This document shows positions 19,096 through 30,102 of a stretch of 64,000 nucleotides of DNA, in pieces (the stretch's first letter is position 1; the number at the start of each line of letters is the position of its first letter). Source of the stretch: Bordetella genomosp. 11. Lineage in GTDB: Bacteria > Pseudomonadota > Gammaproteobacteria > Burkholderiales > Burkholderiaceae_B. The notes under the pieces were generated by a model. That model did not search any database, had not been told where the DNA came from, and saw nothing but the letters and a program-made list of their open reading frames with translations. The stretch is from contig NZ_NEVS01000004.1 in NCBI RefSeq assembly GCF_002261215.1, forward strand, positions 2,046,001 through 2,110,000, written 5' to 3'. Position numbers and translations under genes: made by a program.

Positions 19096-20607
19096 CTAAT
19101 TCGAGAATGCGACGCCCTTCAGGCGGATCATCCCGTCAGGATACGGCAGGAACCCCTTGACCTTCTTCTGCATCGCGAAGGGCCACGGCTGGAAGTACAG
19201 GAAGGCGTCGGGCATTTCCTTCTGGATAATGGCCTCGGCCTGCTCGTACAACGCCTTGCGCTTGGCTTCGTCCGGCACCCTGCGGGCTTCGTTCAGGAAC
19301 TCGTCCACCTTCGGGTTGCAGTACTCGCCGTCGTTCAGCGCGCCCTTGCAGGTAATGAAGGGATAGACGTTGCCGTCCGGATCCGGGCGGCCCGACCAGC
19401 CACGCAGGGCAACCTCGAAGTTGCCGCCGCGCATCTGCGTGAGCAATGCCGCATAGTCGGTCGGACGCAGGCTCAGTTCGATACCCGCCTCGCGCGCCAT
19501 GGCCTGCATCATCTCGGCAATAGCGGCCGTCGTGGTGTTATTGCCGAATGCCAGCTCCGCCTTCACCTGCGTCAGGCCGGCTTCCTTCAGCAGCGCCTTG
19601 GCCTTGGCCACGTCGCGCTTGGGCACGGGAAACTTGTCGCTGTGATAGGGGCTGGCCGGCGGGAACGCCTGGTTGGCCGGCTCGTAGATACCGCCGCCGA
19701 TCACTTCGTTGATCGCGTCGCGATCGATCGACAGGCTCAGCGCCTGGCGCACGCGCTCGTCGCGGAACGGATTGGACTTGGCGCGATCGCCGTTGTTCTG
19801 GTTGAACACGATTTCCTGGAAACCCAGGCCGGCGATGGACGTGAAATGCAGGTTGGGGTCTTTCTTGACGTCCGGCGCGTCCGAAGGATTCAGGCGTTCC
19901 AGAATATCCAGTCCGCCGGAACGCAGGTTCTGCAGGCGCACCGTCGTATCGGGAATCGGCAGGAAGGTGATCTTGCTGAAGTGGTAGTCCTTGGCGTCGT
20001 AGTATTTGTCGAACTTCTGCAGCACGATCCGATCGTTCTGCACGCGTTCGACAAACTTGTAGGGCCCCGAACAGACCGGATTGCGGCCGACCGCGTTCGT
20101 ATCCTTGTCATTGAAGATGGCCGGCGACAGCATCATCCCGGCGCGATCGGTCAGCTGGTACAGCAGCGTCGCATCCGGCTGCTTCAGCGTCAGGACCAGC
20201 GTCTGCGCGTCCGGCGCCTGCACGTCCTTCACGGATGCCAGTTCGCCTTTGCGGAAGCTGTCCGGCAGCGTGCGGGCACGGTCCAGGTTGGCCTTGGCGG
20301 CGGCGGCATCGAACTTCGTGCCGTCATGGAACAGCGCATCGCCGCGCAGCTTCATGGTCAACACGGTGTTATCGGCATTCCAGCTCCAGGACGTGGCCAG
20401 CTGGGGTACGACGTGCAGCTTGGGATCGATGTCCACCAGCTTGTCGCACAGCGACGTGAAAACGATGCGGCCCACGTAGGTACGGGCACGCGCCGGGTCC
20501 AGCACGTCCGGGTCTTCCTGCAGCCCGACGCGCAGTTCCTGCGCCACGGCCGAGCCGGCGGCCAGCGCCAGCAAGGCGGCGCCGATCGCGGAACCAAGTT
20601 TCTTCAT
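19096..20607 (-). CDS. ABC transporter substrate-binding protein (family 5, GsiB/DppA type)
   Basis: Periplasmic receptor of the peptide importer, 503 aa (GsiB 512 aa). The start at 20607 has GGGGAA upstream and yields the Sec signal MKKLGSAIGAALLALAAGSA ending VAQ. The mature protein shows the extracellular solute-binding family 5 pattern: GLQEDPDVLDPARARTYVGR, WNADNTVLTMKLRGDALFHDG, the mid-protein SLSIDRDAINEVIGGGIYEP and the C-terminal FITCKGALNDGEYCNPKVDE. It follows ggt by 40 bp. The ligand is likely a gamma-glutamyl peptide or glutathione, by context. Confidence 0.93.
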   Translation of the reverse strand: MKKLGSAIGAALLALAAGSAVAQELRVGLQEDPDVLDPARARTYVGRIVFTSLCDKLVDIDPKLHVVPQLATSWSWNADNTVLTMKLRGDALFHDGTKFDAAAAKANLDRARTLPDSFRKGELASVKDVQAPDAQTLVLTLKQPDATLLYQLTDRAGMMLSPAIFNDKDTNAVGRNPVCSGPYKFVERVQNDRIVLQKFDKYYDAKDYHFSKITFLPIPDTTVRLQNLRSGGLDILERLNPSDAPDVKKDPNLHFTSIAGLGFQEIVFNQNNGDRAKSNPFRDERVRQALSLSIDRDAINEVIGGGIYEPANQAFPPASPYHSDKFPVPKRDVAKAKALLKEAGLTQVKAELAFGNNTTTAAIAEMMQAMAREAGIELSLRPTDYAALLTQMRGGNFEVALRGWSGRPDPDGNVYPFITCKGALNDGEYCNPKVDEFLNEARRVPDEAKRKALYEQAEAIIQKEMPDAFLYFQPWPFAMQKKVKGFLPYPDGMIRLKGVAFSN

Positions 20608-20647
20608 TGCATTCCCCTTGTCAGTTGCGCTTGTACGCGATGTTGGA

Positions 20648-22276
20648 TCAGAAGCCGACCGCCTGGCCGTCGCGACGGCTGTCGCTGGCCGCCACATAGC
20701 CCAGTTCGTTGTCGTTTTCGGACATGCGCCATATGAATTGCCCCGAACCGAAATCCATATAGGGATCGTTGACACTTTTCAGGGTATGGCCCAGGTTCTT
20801 CAGGCCTTCGACGGTGCTGGCGGGCATGGTGGATTCCAGATCGACCGTGAAATCGCGGTTGACCTTCCAGCGCGGTGCGTCGCACGCCGCCTGCGGGTTC
20901 TGATGATAGTCCAACATGCGCACGACGGTCTGCAAATGGCCCTGGGGCTGCATATCGCCGCCCATCACGCCGAAGCTCATGACCGGCTTGCCGCCGCGGG
21001 TCAGGAAGCCCGGGATGATGGTATGGAACGGCCGGTAGCCACCCTTGACCACGTTGACCGCCTTCGGGTCCATCGAGAAGCCGACACCGCGGTTCTGCAG
21101 GCTGATACCCGTGCCGGGAACCACGACGCCCGAGCCGAAGCCCATGTAGTTGGACATGATGAAGGAAATCATCATGCCGCTTTCGTCGGCGGCCGACATA
21201 TAGATGGTGCCGCCCGCATGGGGACGCCCGGCCGCGAAGGCCGTGGCCTTGTCCATATCGATAAGCTTGGCGCGCGAGGCCAGGTAGGCATCGTCCAGCA
21301 TCTGTTCCGGCGTGACGTCCATGCTGCGCGGATCGCCCACATACTTGTACAGGTCGGCGAAAGCCAGCTTCATGGCCTCGATCTGCAGGTGCTGCGACCG
21401 CACCGAGTCCAGCGGCAGGCCGGCGACGTCGAACTTGTCCAGGATGCCCAGCGCGATCAGCGCTGCGATGCCCTGACCGTTGGGCGGGATCTCGTGCACG
21501 TCGTAGCCGCGATAGGAACGCGAGATCGGCTTCACCCAATCGGGCTTGTAGTTGCGCAGGTCGTCGAGGGTCATCGCGCCGCCGCATTCCTTGCTGAAGG
21601 CGGCGATTTTCTCGGCGATGTCGCCTTCGTAGTAGTCGCGGCCCTTGCTGGCGGCGATCCGGCGCAGCGTCCAGGCGGCTTCCGGGATGCGGAAGTGCTC
21701 GCCCACCTGGGGCGCGCGCCCGTTGGGCATGAAGGCCTGGGCAAAGCCGGGCTGGTCCTTCAGGTCCGCCACGGCCGCGTTCCACTTGCGCCCGACAATG
21801 GGCGGCACGGCATAGCCGCGTTCGGCGATTTCGATCGCCGGGTCGAACAATTGCTCGAAGGGCAGCTTGCCGAATTTCTCGTGCAGCGCCGCCCAGCCCG
21901 CCACCGCGCCGGGCACGGTAACGCTGTCCCAGCCGCGCTTGGGCTGCTTGGCCAGGCCGTCGGTGCCCGTGCCGTACTTTTTCTTGAAGTACTCGACGCT
22001 CCAGGCGGCCGGCGCCACGCCGGAAGAGTTCAGGCCGTGCAGCTGTTTGCCGTCCCACACGATGGCGAAGCAGTCGCTGCCCAGGCCGCAGGATACCGGT
22101 TCGGTCAACGTAATCGTCGCCGCCGCCGCGATGGCGGCATCCACCGCGCTGCCACCCTTGAGCAGCATGCGCAGCCCGGCCTGGGCGGCCAGCGGATGGG
22201 AGGTGGAGACGAAGTTGCGGGCGAACTGCGGCGCGCGGATGGTGGGATAGGGATTTTCCCAGTCGAATGTCTTCAT
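20648..22276 (-). CDS. ggt: Gamma-glutamyltransferase family protein, apparently cytoplasmic
   Basis: N-terminal-nucleophile hydrolase/transferase that cleaves gamma-glutamyl bonds of glutathione and related peptides; it matures by self-cleavage before a threonine. It is 542 aa. HPLAAQAGLRMLLKGGSAVD at the N-terminus and PNGQGIAALIALGILD are family-typical. The small-subunit start is most likely Thr357 in RPHAGGTIYMSAADESG, followed by NRGVGFSMDPKAVN and VMGGDMQPQGH. Unlike classical periplasmic GGT there is no signal peptide (MKTFDWENPYPTIRAP), so it should act after import. It is the first gene of the operon with the peptide ABC transporter, and a LysR regulator diverges from it. Confidence 0.9.
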   Translation of the reverse strand: MKTFDWENPYPTIRAPQFARNFVSTSHPLAAQAGLRMLLKGGSAVDAAIAAAATITLTEPVSCGLGSDCFAIVWDGKQLHGLNSSGVAPAAWSVEYFKKKYGTGTDGLAKQPKRGWDSVTVPGAVAGWAALHEKFGKLPFEQLFDPAIEIAERGYAVPPIVGRKWNAAVADLKDQPGFAQAFMPNGRAPQVGEHFRIPEAAWTLRRIAASKGRDYYEGDIAEKIAAFSKECGGAMTLDDLRNYKPDWVKPISRSYRGYDVHEIPPNGQGIAALIALGILDKFDVAGLPLDSVRSQHLQIEAMKLAFADLYKYVGDPRSMDVTPEQMLDDAYLASRAKLIDMDKATAFAAGRPHAGGTIYMSAADESGMMISFIMSNYMGFGSGVVVPGTGISLQNRGVGFSMDPKAVNVVKGGYRPFHTIIPGFLTRGGKPVMSFGVMGGDMQPQGHLQTVVRMLDYHQNPQAACDAPRWKVNRDFTVDLESTMPASTVEGLKNLGHTLKSVNDPYMDFGSGQFIWRMSENDNELGYVAASDSRRDGQAVGF

Positions 22277-22358
22277 GGTGTCGGGCTCGAAGAGGACAGC
22301 AAGGCGGCGCTGAGGCCAAATCGTGGAAGGTACACGCGTGGTTTAATTAGATCAATTT

Positions 22359-22389
22359 GAATTTTTTTCTCGTCACAAAAGAATTTTTT
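22359..22389. promoter_or_regulatory. AT-rich divergent promoter with two GAATTTTTT direct repeats
   Basis: GAATTTTTT occurs at 22359-22367 and 22381-22389, 22 bp apart start to start (two helical turns), in an AT-rich island between ggt and the LysR gene. The spacing suits a dimer-of-dimers regulator contacting one DNA face, so this is a candidate site for the adjacent LysR protein. The -35/-10 elements are not clear. Confidence 0.4.
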
Positions 22390-22463
22390 ATGGATGGCGC
22401 TTGGCCGCGCGAGGCCCGCCCGGCACCGCGTGCCGCCATCCGGACATTCCCTAGGTTATCGAT

Positions 22464-23363
22464 GTGAGCACCGTCCGTTTCCTGCGAACTTTCCTGGCGG
22501 TCGCCCGCTACGGCTCCTTTTCGGAGGCCGCCGAACGCGTCGCCCTGACCCAGGCTGCTGTCAGCTTCCAGATGCGGGCCCTGGAAGAGGAGCTCGGCCG
22601 CGAGCTGTTCGACCGCAGCGGCCGCCTGGCCCTGCTGAATGCCGCCGGCCGCGAACTGCTGCCGGAGGTCAAGCAACTGCTGGACATGTATGACCGCATG
22701 CGGCTGCCGCAAAAGCCCGGCCCGGGCGAATTGGCGGGATCGGTGGCGTTCGGCGCCATTGTGTCGTGCATGGGAGCGCTTTCCAAGGTGGTGTCGCAGT
22801 TGAAGCGGCAGCATGACAGCCTGGACGTGCGGCTATTCACCGGCAAGTCGGGCGAACTGGCCAGCAAGGTGGAAAGCGGCGAACTGGACGCGGCATTGGT
22901 CGTGGAGTCCGGCCGGCGCATGGCCAGCATGCGCTGGACGCCGCTGCACGAAGAACCCCTGGTGGTGCTGGCATCCCCCACCGCCACCGGCAAGACGGTG
23001 CGCGAGGTGCTGGAGCACAATCCCTTCCTGCGCTTCGACCGCACGCAGCGCACCGGCCTGCAGATCGACCGGCTGCTGCGTCGCATGAACGTCCATGTGC
23101 ACGATTTCCTGGAACTGAACGCCATCGAAACCGTGGTGGAGCTGGTGCGCCAGGAGGTCGGCGTCAGCCTGCTGCCGCTATTGATGTGGGCACAGTGGCG
23201 CACGGCGCCGGATCTGCGCGTATTGTCCCTGCCCGACGATATCGGGCCGGTGGTGCGCGCGGTGGGCATGATCGAACGCCGCGAGCATGCGCGACAGCAC
23301 ATCACGGCCTCGATCTTCAAGGAATACACGGCCCTGTACGAAACCCGCGACGGGAAACGCTAG
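22464..23363 (+). CDS. LysR-family regulator of the ggt/peptide-transport operon
   Basis: A 299-aa LysR regulator starting from GTG (22464) with a weak AGG upstream. The helix-turn-helix is RFLRTFLAVARYGSFSEAAE followed by VALTQAAVSFQMRALEEELG. The effector-binding domain begins near residue 90 (GSVAFGAIVSCMGALSKVVS). It diverges from ggt with 187 bp between them. Placement makes it the likely regulator of glutathione/gamma-glutamyl peptide use, with the peptide or a product such as glutamate as effector (inference). Confidence 0.9.
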   Translation: MSTVRFLRTFLAVARYGSFSEAAERVALTQAAVSFQMRALEEELGRELFDRSGRLALLNAAGRELLPEVKQLLDMYDRMRLPQKPGPGELAGSVAFGAIVSCMGALSKVVSQLKRQHDSLDVRLFTGKSGELASKVESGELDAALVVESGRRMASMRWTPLHEEPLVVLASPTATGKTVREVLEHNPFLRFDRTQRTGLQIDRLLRRMNVHVHDFLELNAIETVVELVRQEVGVSLLPLLMWAQWRTAPDLRVLSLPDDIGPVVRAVGMIERREHARQHITASIFKEYTALYETRDGKR

Positions 23364-23423
23364 GACGGGAATGGCGCGCGCCGGATGCGCCCGTGGCCGC
23401 GCCCGCGCACCGGATGGGTCGCG

Positions 23424-23714
23424 CTAGGCGCCCACCACCAGGTCCATGAACCGCGCCATCTGCACATCCAGCGAGGTCACGCCGCCCGTGTCATGCGTGG
23501 ACAGCGTCACCTCGACCCGGTTGTAGAGGTTGAACCATTCCGGGTGATGGTCCATTTTTTCGGCCATCAGGCTGACTCGAGCCATGAAGCCGAACGCCGC
23601 GTTGAAATCGGCGAATACGAAAGTCTTGGCGATCGCGTCGCGGTCCGGGACGGCCGTCCAGCCGGACAATTCGCGCACGGCGCGCCCGGCGCCGATTCTA
23701 TCGAGGTCACGCAT
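23424..23714 (-). CDS. Pterin-4a-carbinolamine dehydratase
   Basis: Dehydrates 4a-hydroxytetrahydrobiopterin during pterin-dependent hydroxylation (PhhB/DCoH family). It is 96 aa from an ATG at 23714 with GGAGAA five bases upstream. The active-site signature [17 protein letters not shown] and the end [15 protein letters not shown] are intact. No phenylalanine hydroxylase gene is in view. It is the last of three same-strand genes after nadE and the P-II gene, 75 bp after the latter. It could serve phenylalanine breakdown or molybdopterin-related pterin recycling. Confidence 0.92.
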   Translation of the reverse strand: MRDLDRIGAGRAVRELSGWTAVPDRDAIAKTFVFADFNAAFGFMARVSLMAEKMDHHPEWFNLYNRVEVTLSTHDTGGVTSLDVQMARFMDLVVGA

Positions 23715-23789
23715 GGGTGTTCTCCGTGGGGATAGGGGGCCGGCCCACCCCGCCACGGCCAGCGCCGCGCGTACGAGTCCGGCCGGCGA

Positions 23790-24137
<348 letters not shown>

Positions 24138-24225
24138 TCAGTTCTATTTATATCGGAAGGGTTCGAGCAATTCGGAAGCGGCCAGGCCCGCGCCAGGCGG
24201 GCAAAGGGCGGCAGCGACGACGGGA

Positions 24226-25902
24226 TCAAGTCGTTTCGCGGAAGCCGTTCGTGACAGGATAGCGCCAATCCCTGCCGAACGCCCGAGGGGTAATACGAGG
24301 TCCCGGCGGCGCCTGGCGGCGCTTGTATTCGTTGATCCGGATCAGGCGCACCACCTGCTCGACCGCGTCTTGCGGGAAACCCGCCGCGACGATATCGGCC
24401 GCCGATTGGTTGCGTTCCATGTAGCGTTCCATGATGCCGTCCAGGATGTCGTAAGGCGGCAGGCTGTCCTGGTCTTTCTGGTCGGGCCGCAGCTCGGCCG
24501 ACGGCGGCCGGGTGATGATGCGCTCGGGAATGACTTCCTGCTGGCGGTTGCGCCAGGTGGCCAAGCGGTAAACCAGGGTCTTGGGCACATCCTTGATGAC
24601 CGCGAAGCCGCCGGCCATGTCACCGTAGAGCGTGCAGTAGCCGGTGGTCATTTCCGACTTGTTGCCGGTAGTCAGCACCAGCCGGCCGGTTTTGTTGGAC
24701 AGGGCCATCAGCAGCGTGCCGCGCGCGCGCGCCTGGATGTTTTCCTCGGTGGCATCCGGCGCCATGCCCGCGAAATGCGGCGCGAGCGCCGATTCGAAGC
24801 TATCCACCACCGGGCCGATGGCGATCACGTCGTAGCGCACACCCAGTCGCCGGGCCATGTCCGCCGCGTCCGTCTGCGAAATATCGGCCGTGTAGCGGGA
24901 AGGCATCATTACGGCGCGCACGTTGTCCGCGCCCAGGGCATCGACCGCGATGGCCAGCACCACGGCCGAGTCGATGCCGCCGGACAGCCCGATGATGGCG
25001 CCCGGGAAGCGGTTCTTGCCAAGATAGTCGCGCACGCCCAGCACCAGCGCCTTCCATACCTGCTCTTCCGTTTCGCTGACCGGCATGTCGGCCCGCGCAT
25101 CGACCGGGGTGATAGCGCCGTCCGGCCCGACATCGACCGCGTGCACGCAGGCCTGGAATTCCGGCAGGCGCGCGCAGGCGCGCCCGTCCGCATCGACCAC
25201 GAAAGAGGCGCCATCGAACACCAGTTCGTCCTGGCCCCCCACCATGTTCGCGTAGATCACCGGCCCGCCGCTCAGGCGGGCGCATTCGGCGGCCACTTCC
25301 AGGCGCTGGGCCTGCTTGCCCGTGTTGTAGGGCGAGGCGTTGGGCACCAGGAGGACCTGGCTGCCGGCCTCGCGCGCGGCCTTGGGGGGATGCTCGAACC
25401 AGATGTCCTCGCAGATCGCCACGCCGAAGCGCGTGCCCTTGACCTCGAAAGTAAACGGCTTGCCGCCGGAGGTGAAATAGCGCTGCTCGTCGAATACCGA
25501 ATAATTGGGCAGCTCGCGCTTGTGGTAGGTGCCGAGTACCCGCCCCTCGAACAGCACCGAGGCCGCGTTGTACAGCACATGCCGGCCGTTGCGGTCGGCG
25601 AAGGCGTACGCCTTGGCGCCGCAGGTATCGCCGTCGACGTGCCCCACCACCACGTGCAGGCCCTTGAACTGCGCGAGATCGCGCCGCAATTCGTCCAGCT
25701 GCTGCTGTTGTTCGCAGACGAACTGCGGCCGCAGCAGCAGGTCTTCCGGCGGATAGCCGGTCAGCACGAGTTCCGGCGTGAGCAGTATGTCGGCGCCCAT
25801 ATCGTGGGCCTGGCGGGCCGCCTGCAGCACGCGCTCGGCATTGCCGCACAGGTCTCCGACACAAGAATTGATCTGGGCGATTGCGACACGGGGTGCGCTC
25901 AT
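24226..25902 (-). CDS. nadE: Glutamine-dependent NAD+ synthetase
   Basis: Last step of NAD synthesis: ATP-dependent amidation of deamido-NAD using glutamine-derived ammonia. It is 558 aa with two domains. The N-terminal nitrilase-like glutaminase (residues 1-270) has its Glu-Lys-Cys triad in TPELVLTGYPPEDLL, TYHKRELPNYS and GVAICEDIWFE. The C-terminal synthetase has the P-loop GLSGGIDSAVVLAIA and the end YKRRQAPPGPRITPRAFGRD. It starts at 25902 and is followed by the P-II gene. A divergent argH begins 161 bp away. Confidence 0.96.
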   Translation of the reverse strand: MSAPRVAIAQINSCVGDLCGNAERVLQAARQAHDMGADILLTPELVLTGYPPEDLLLRPQFVCEQQQQLDELRRDLAQFKGLHVVVGHVDGDTCGAKAYAFADRNGRHVLYNAASVLFEGRVLGTYHKRELPNYSVFDEQRYFTSGGKPFTFEVKGTRFGVAICEDIWFEHPPKAAREAGSQVLLVPNASPYNTGKQAQRLEVAAECARLSGGPVIYANMVGGQDELVFDGASFVVDADGRACARLPEFQACVHAVDVGPDGAITPVDARADMPVSETEEQVWKALVLGVRDYLGKNRFPGAIIGLSGGIDSAVVLAIAVDALGADNVRAVMMPSRYTADISQTDAADMARRLGVRYDVIAIGPVVDSFESALAPHFAGMAPDATEENIQARARGTLLMALSNKTGRLVLTTGNKSEMTTGYCTLYGDMAGGFAVIKDVPKTLVYRLATWRNRQQEVIPERIITRPPSAELRPDQKDQDSLPPYDILDGIMERYMERNQSAADIVAAGFPQDAVEQVVRLIRINEYKRRQAPPGPRITPRAFGRDWRYPVTNGFRETT

Positions 25903-25981
25903 GGGAATACTTCCGTATAGGGGGTAACAGACACGCCGGCGAGACTGTCGGGACAGCCGGCAGGACCGTTTGAAGATGACC

Positions 25982-26031
25982 CGATTATCTCACCGCCGGC
26001 GAGGCATTGCCGGTTCGATTATCTCACCGCC
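25982..26031. repeat. 16-bp direct repeat in the argH promoter region
   Basis: CGATTATCTCACCGCC occurs exactly at 25982-25997 and 26016-26031 (34 bp start to start) between nadE and argH. The second copy ends 15 bp before the argH -10 box, so it covers the -35 area. It does not resemble the ArgR box. It may be a regulator site or a local duplication. Confidence 0.6.
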
Positions 26032-26046
26032 CTTCACGACGGGCTC

Positions 26047-26052
26047 TATAAT
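26047..26052 (+). promoter_or_regulatory. -10 element TATAAT of argH
   Basis: A perfect TATAAT ends 10 bp before the argH ATG. The expected transcription start is about 4 bp before the start codon, and no Shine-Dalgarno sequence lies between, pointing to a near-leaderless mRNA. The -35 region is non-consensus and falls inside the second 16-bp repeat. Confidence 0.6.
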
Positions 26053-26062
26053 CCCCACCACT

Positions 26063-27465
<1,403 letters not shown>

Positions 27466-27481
<16 letters not shown>

Positions 27482-28893
27482 GACACACCGGCCTCGCCGC
27501 CAGGCGAGGCAGCCGCCCGCTCCATCGCTTCGCGCCGCTTTTCGGCCGCTTGGCGCTGCGCCTCTTCGATGGCGGCGGCATTCCCGGATTCGAAGACGGC
27601 AATCGACTCCACGTGCCCGGTATGCGGAAACATGTTGATCACGCCCGCGCTGAGCAGCTCGTAGCCGCCTTCGTGCACCAGGATGGCGGCATCGCGCGCC
27701 AGCGTAGCGGGATTGCACGACACATAAACGATGCGGCGCGGCCGCTCCGCGGCTGACAGCAGGGCCAGCGCCTGCGCGACCGCCTGCGCGCCCTCGCGCG
27801 GCGGATCGATCAGCATGCGATCGAAGTAACCCAGGCCGCGCAGCCAGCCCACATCGACCTCGAACAGATTCAGCGTGGCGAACGATGCGCGTTCGCCCAG
27901 CCCGTTGCGCGTGGCCGCCTCGTGCGCACGGTCGGTCAGCGCTTTGCTTCCTTCCACGCCCACGACTTCGCGCGCGCGCGTCGCCAGCGGAAGCGTGAAA
28001 TTGCCCAGCCCGCAGAACAGATCGGCCACGCGCTCGTCCGCTTGCGCTTCCAGCAGGGACAAGGCACGGGAGACCAGCGTGCGATTGATGGCGTGATTCA
28101 CCTGCGTGAAATCGGTCGGCTTGAACGGCATGCGCAATCCGAATTCCGGCAAGGTGTAGGCCAGCGTTTCGGCATGTTCGCGTTCCAGCGGGTGACAGGT
28201 GTCCGGCCCCTTGGGCTGCAACCACCATTGCACGCCGTTATCCGCGGCGAAGGCGCGCAGGATGCCGATATCGTCCTGCGTCAGCGGCAACAGATGGCGC
28301 AGGACCAGTACCGTGGCGACATCGCCCACCGCCACCTCGATCTGCGGCAAGCGATCGGGCGCCGACATGGCGCCGATCATCGCCCGCAGCGGCAGCAACA
28401 GCCGGGCAACGTGCGGCGGCAGGACATGGCATTCGCGCATATCGGCGACATAGCTGCTCTTGCGCTCGTGAAAGCCCACCAGCACGCCGCCTTTCTTCGG
28501 CACGACGCGCACGGAAAGCCGGGCGCGGAAGCGGTAGCCCCAGGTCGGCCCGTGCAGCGGCGGCAGGATGCGTTGCGGGCGCAGCTTGCCCACGTGCCAG
28601 AAGGTGTCTTCCAAGGAGCGCTGCTTGATCGCCACCTGCGCGGCGGGCTCCAGGTGCTGCATCGCACAGCCGCCGCATACGCCGAAATGCGCGCAGCGGG
28701 GCTGCACACGCTGCGACGACGGCCGCAGTACCTCGACAGTGCGGGCGATTTCATAGGACGGCTTGCGCCGCACGGTGTCGGCCGCCACGCGTTCGCCGGG
28801 CAGCGCGCCCTCGACGAAAACCACCTTGCCCTCGCGGCGGGCAATTCCCCTGGCTTCCAGGTCCAGGGATTCGATATTCAGAACTTCAGCCAT
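27466..28893 (-). CDS. rlmD: 23S rRNA (uracil-1939-C5)-methyltransferase
   Basis: SAM-dependent methylation of U1939 in 23S rRNA. It is 475 aa. An N-terminal TRAM domain ([20 protein letters not shown]) precedes the iron-sulfur cluster cysteines ([15 protein letters not shown]) and the methyltransferase domain with [14 protein letters not shown]. The catalytic motif [14 protein letters not shown] contains the nucleophilic Cys. The last 30 residues are a Glu/Ala-rich tail beyond the usual family end. It starts at 28893 with GAGA about 6 bp upstream. It is convergent with argH, with overlapping 3' ends. Confidence 0.95.
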
Positions 28894-28935
28894 CGGCAAT
28901 CTCGAGAGAACAGCCCGGCATTGTAGAAGTTCTGG

Positions 28936-28965
28936 AAAAAAAACGTCCGCCGGATGGCGGACGTT
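28936..28965 (-). terminator. Intrinsic terminator of the TorF-porin gene
   Basis: A perfect 10-bp stem, AACGTCCGCC (28942-28951) with GGCGGACGTT (28956-28965) around a GGAT loop, is followed on the minus strand by eight T. It lies about 125 bp past the porin stop codon, which it most likely serves. It also insulates rlmD from porin transcription. Confidence 0.85.
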
Positions 28966-29088
28966 CCCCTTGGGAGCGCGGTCAAGCCGCTTTTGGTATG
29001 GAAGAGCCGGGATCGGCGGCACCGCGACGTAGCGGTGGGTATACGGCCGGACCCGGTAAAACGGTCATGCGGAAGCGATACGGCCGCT

Positions 29089-29841
29089 TCAGAAAGTGCG
29101 CGAAATCGACGCCACCAGGCCCAGCCGGCCGGCGGGATGGTCGTACTTCGTGTTGTACCAGTTGTCCTTGGAGGCCCCGACGGCGGCAAGGCCGAAGACC
29201 CAGCCCTTGATGTCTTTGGTGACGCCCAGCTTGTAGTCCACGTAGTGGCCCAGGTCGTCGCCATTGGTATCGACCTGGTTCTTCAGCTTCTGGTAGCCGA
29301 CGTGGCCGACCACGCCCCAGCCGTCACCCAGGTCGAAGGTCGCCGATCCGTCCAGGTACCAGGTACCTTTGGAATTCGGCGTGCTGAAGAAATCGCCGGG
29401 GGTGTACGAGTACTTCAAGGAATAGTTGCCGTAGGTGCCGGCGATATAGAGATCGGTGTTGTTGTAGTTGCCGCCCTTGGGCGAGTTCGAACCGGGGTAG
29501 TAATAGTGCAGCACGCCGACGTCGATGCCGAAGCCTTTGTAGACCTCGCCACGCCAACCGCCGTAGAAGTCCATTTCCAGGTTGCCCTCGGTGTATAGCG
29601 TGCTGGAGACATTCGAGTTCCAGTTGCCCAGGTAGAAACCCGATGAGTGCGTCAAATCCAATCCCAATTGCGCCGCGGGCCGGAAATCGGTCTGCGAGTA
29701 GCCACGGAAGCGGTAGTCATTGGTGATGGTGCCGTTGCCGCTGAGCGAAAATCCGCCGCCCAGATCGGTCGGGTCGGCGTTGGCAGCGGCGGCGAAACAC
29801 GTGGCAAGAACGAGGGGGACTGCGCGCAACGTCTTCTTCAT
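29089..29841 (-). CDS. TorF-family putative outer-membrane porin
   Basis: A 250-aa predicted outer-membrane beta-barrel of the TorF (TIGR02001) family. The signal MKKTLRAVPLVLATCFAAAA is cut after ANA. The mature start GFSLSGNGTITNDYRFRGYS with YRFRG is the family hallmark. Alternating aromatic strands follow, and the chain ends with Phe, as barrels do (LVASISRTF). The start at 29841 has AGGA eight bases upstream. Members often sit near glnK-amtB. Here a strong sigma-54-type element and an NtrC-like site lie upstream, so nitrogen-limited expression is likely. The transported compound is unknown. Confidence 0.85.
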   Translation of the reverse strand: MKKTLRAVPLVLATCFAAAANADPTDLGGGFSLSGNGTITNDYRFRGYSQTDFRPAAQLGLDLTHSSGFYLGNWNSNVSSTLYTEGNLEMDFYGGWRGEVYKGFGIDVGVLHYYYPGSNSPKGGNYNNTDLYIAGTYGNYSLKYSYTPGDFFSTPNSKGTWYLDGSATFDLGDGWGVVGHVGYQKLKNQVDTNGDDLGHYVDYKLGVTKDIKGWVFGLAAVGASKDNWYNTKYDHPAGRLGLVASISRTF

Positions 29842-30001
29842 GGCAAGGATCCTGATGTCTATGATGCGTGTATGTGGACATGGCCGGCGGCCGAAGCCGC
29901 CGGTCATGGCGCAGCAGGAAATGACAGGTTTCGAAGCCGCCGCGGCGATCCGCCATTCGCATGACGGATAACCGCACCTCCCCGGCTTCATCCGCTTAAA
30001 A

Positions 30002-30016
30002 GCGAAATCCGTGCCA
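30002..30016 (-). promoter_or_regulatory. Sigma-54 (-24/-12) promoter of TorF-porin gene
   Basis: On the minus strand the sequence is TGGCACGGATTTCGC. The consensus is TGGCACGN4TTGC; the spacing is exact and there is one mismatch, in the -12 half (TCGC for TTGC). It points toward the porin gene. The start of transcription would be near 29990. Confidence 0.65.
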
Positions 30017-30102
30017 AGTTTTCACACCATGGAGAATAGGTAAACAGTCATGAAGGAGCCCGCACAAATGCGGCCCCTCGCAAGGAGCGGGATCCGGCGG
30101 GC

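Noticed and set aside
25970..26062. Longer argH start at 25970
   Set aside because: It would place the perfect TATAAT inside the coding sequence and adds 31 residues with no similarity to argininosuccinate lyases.
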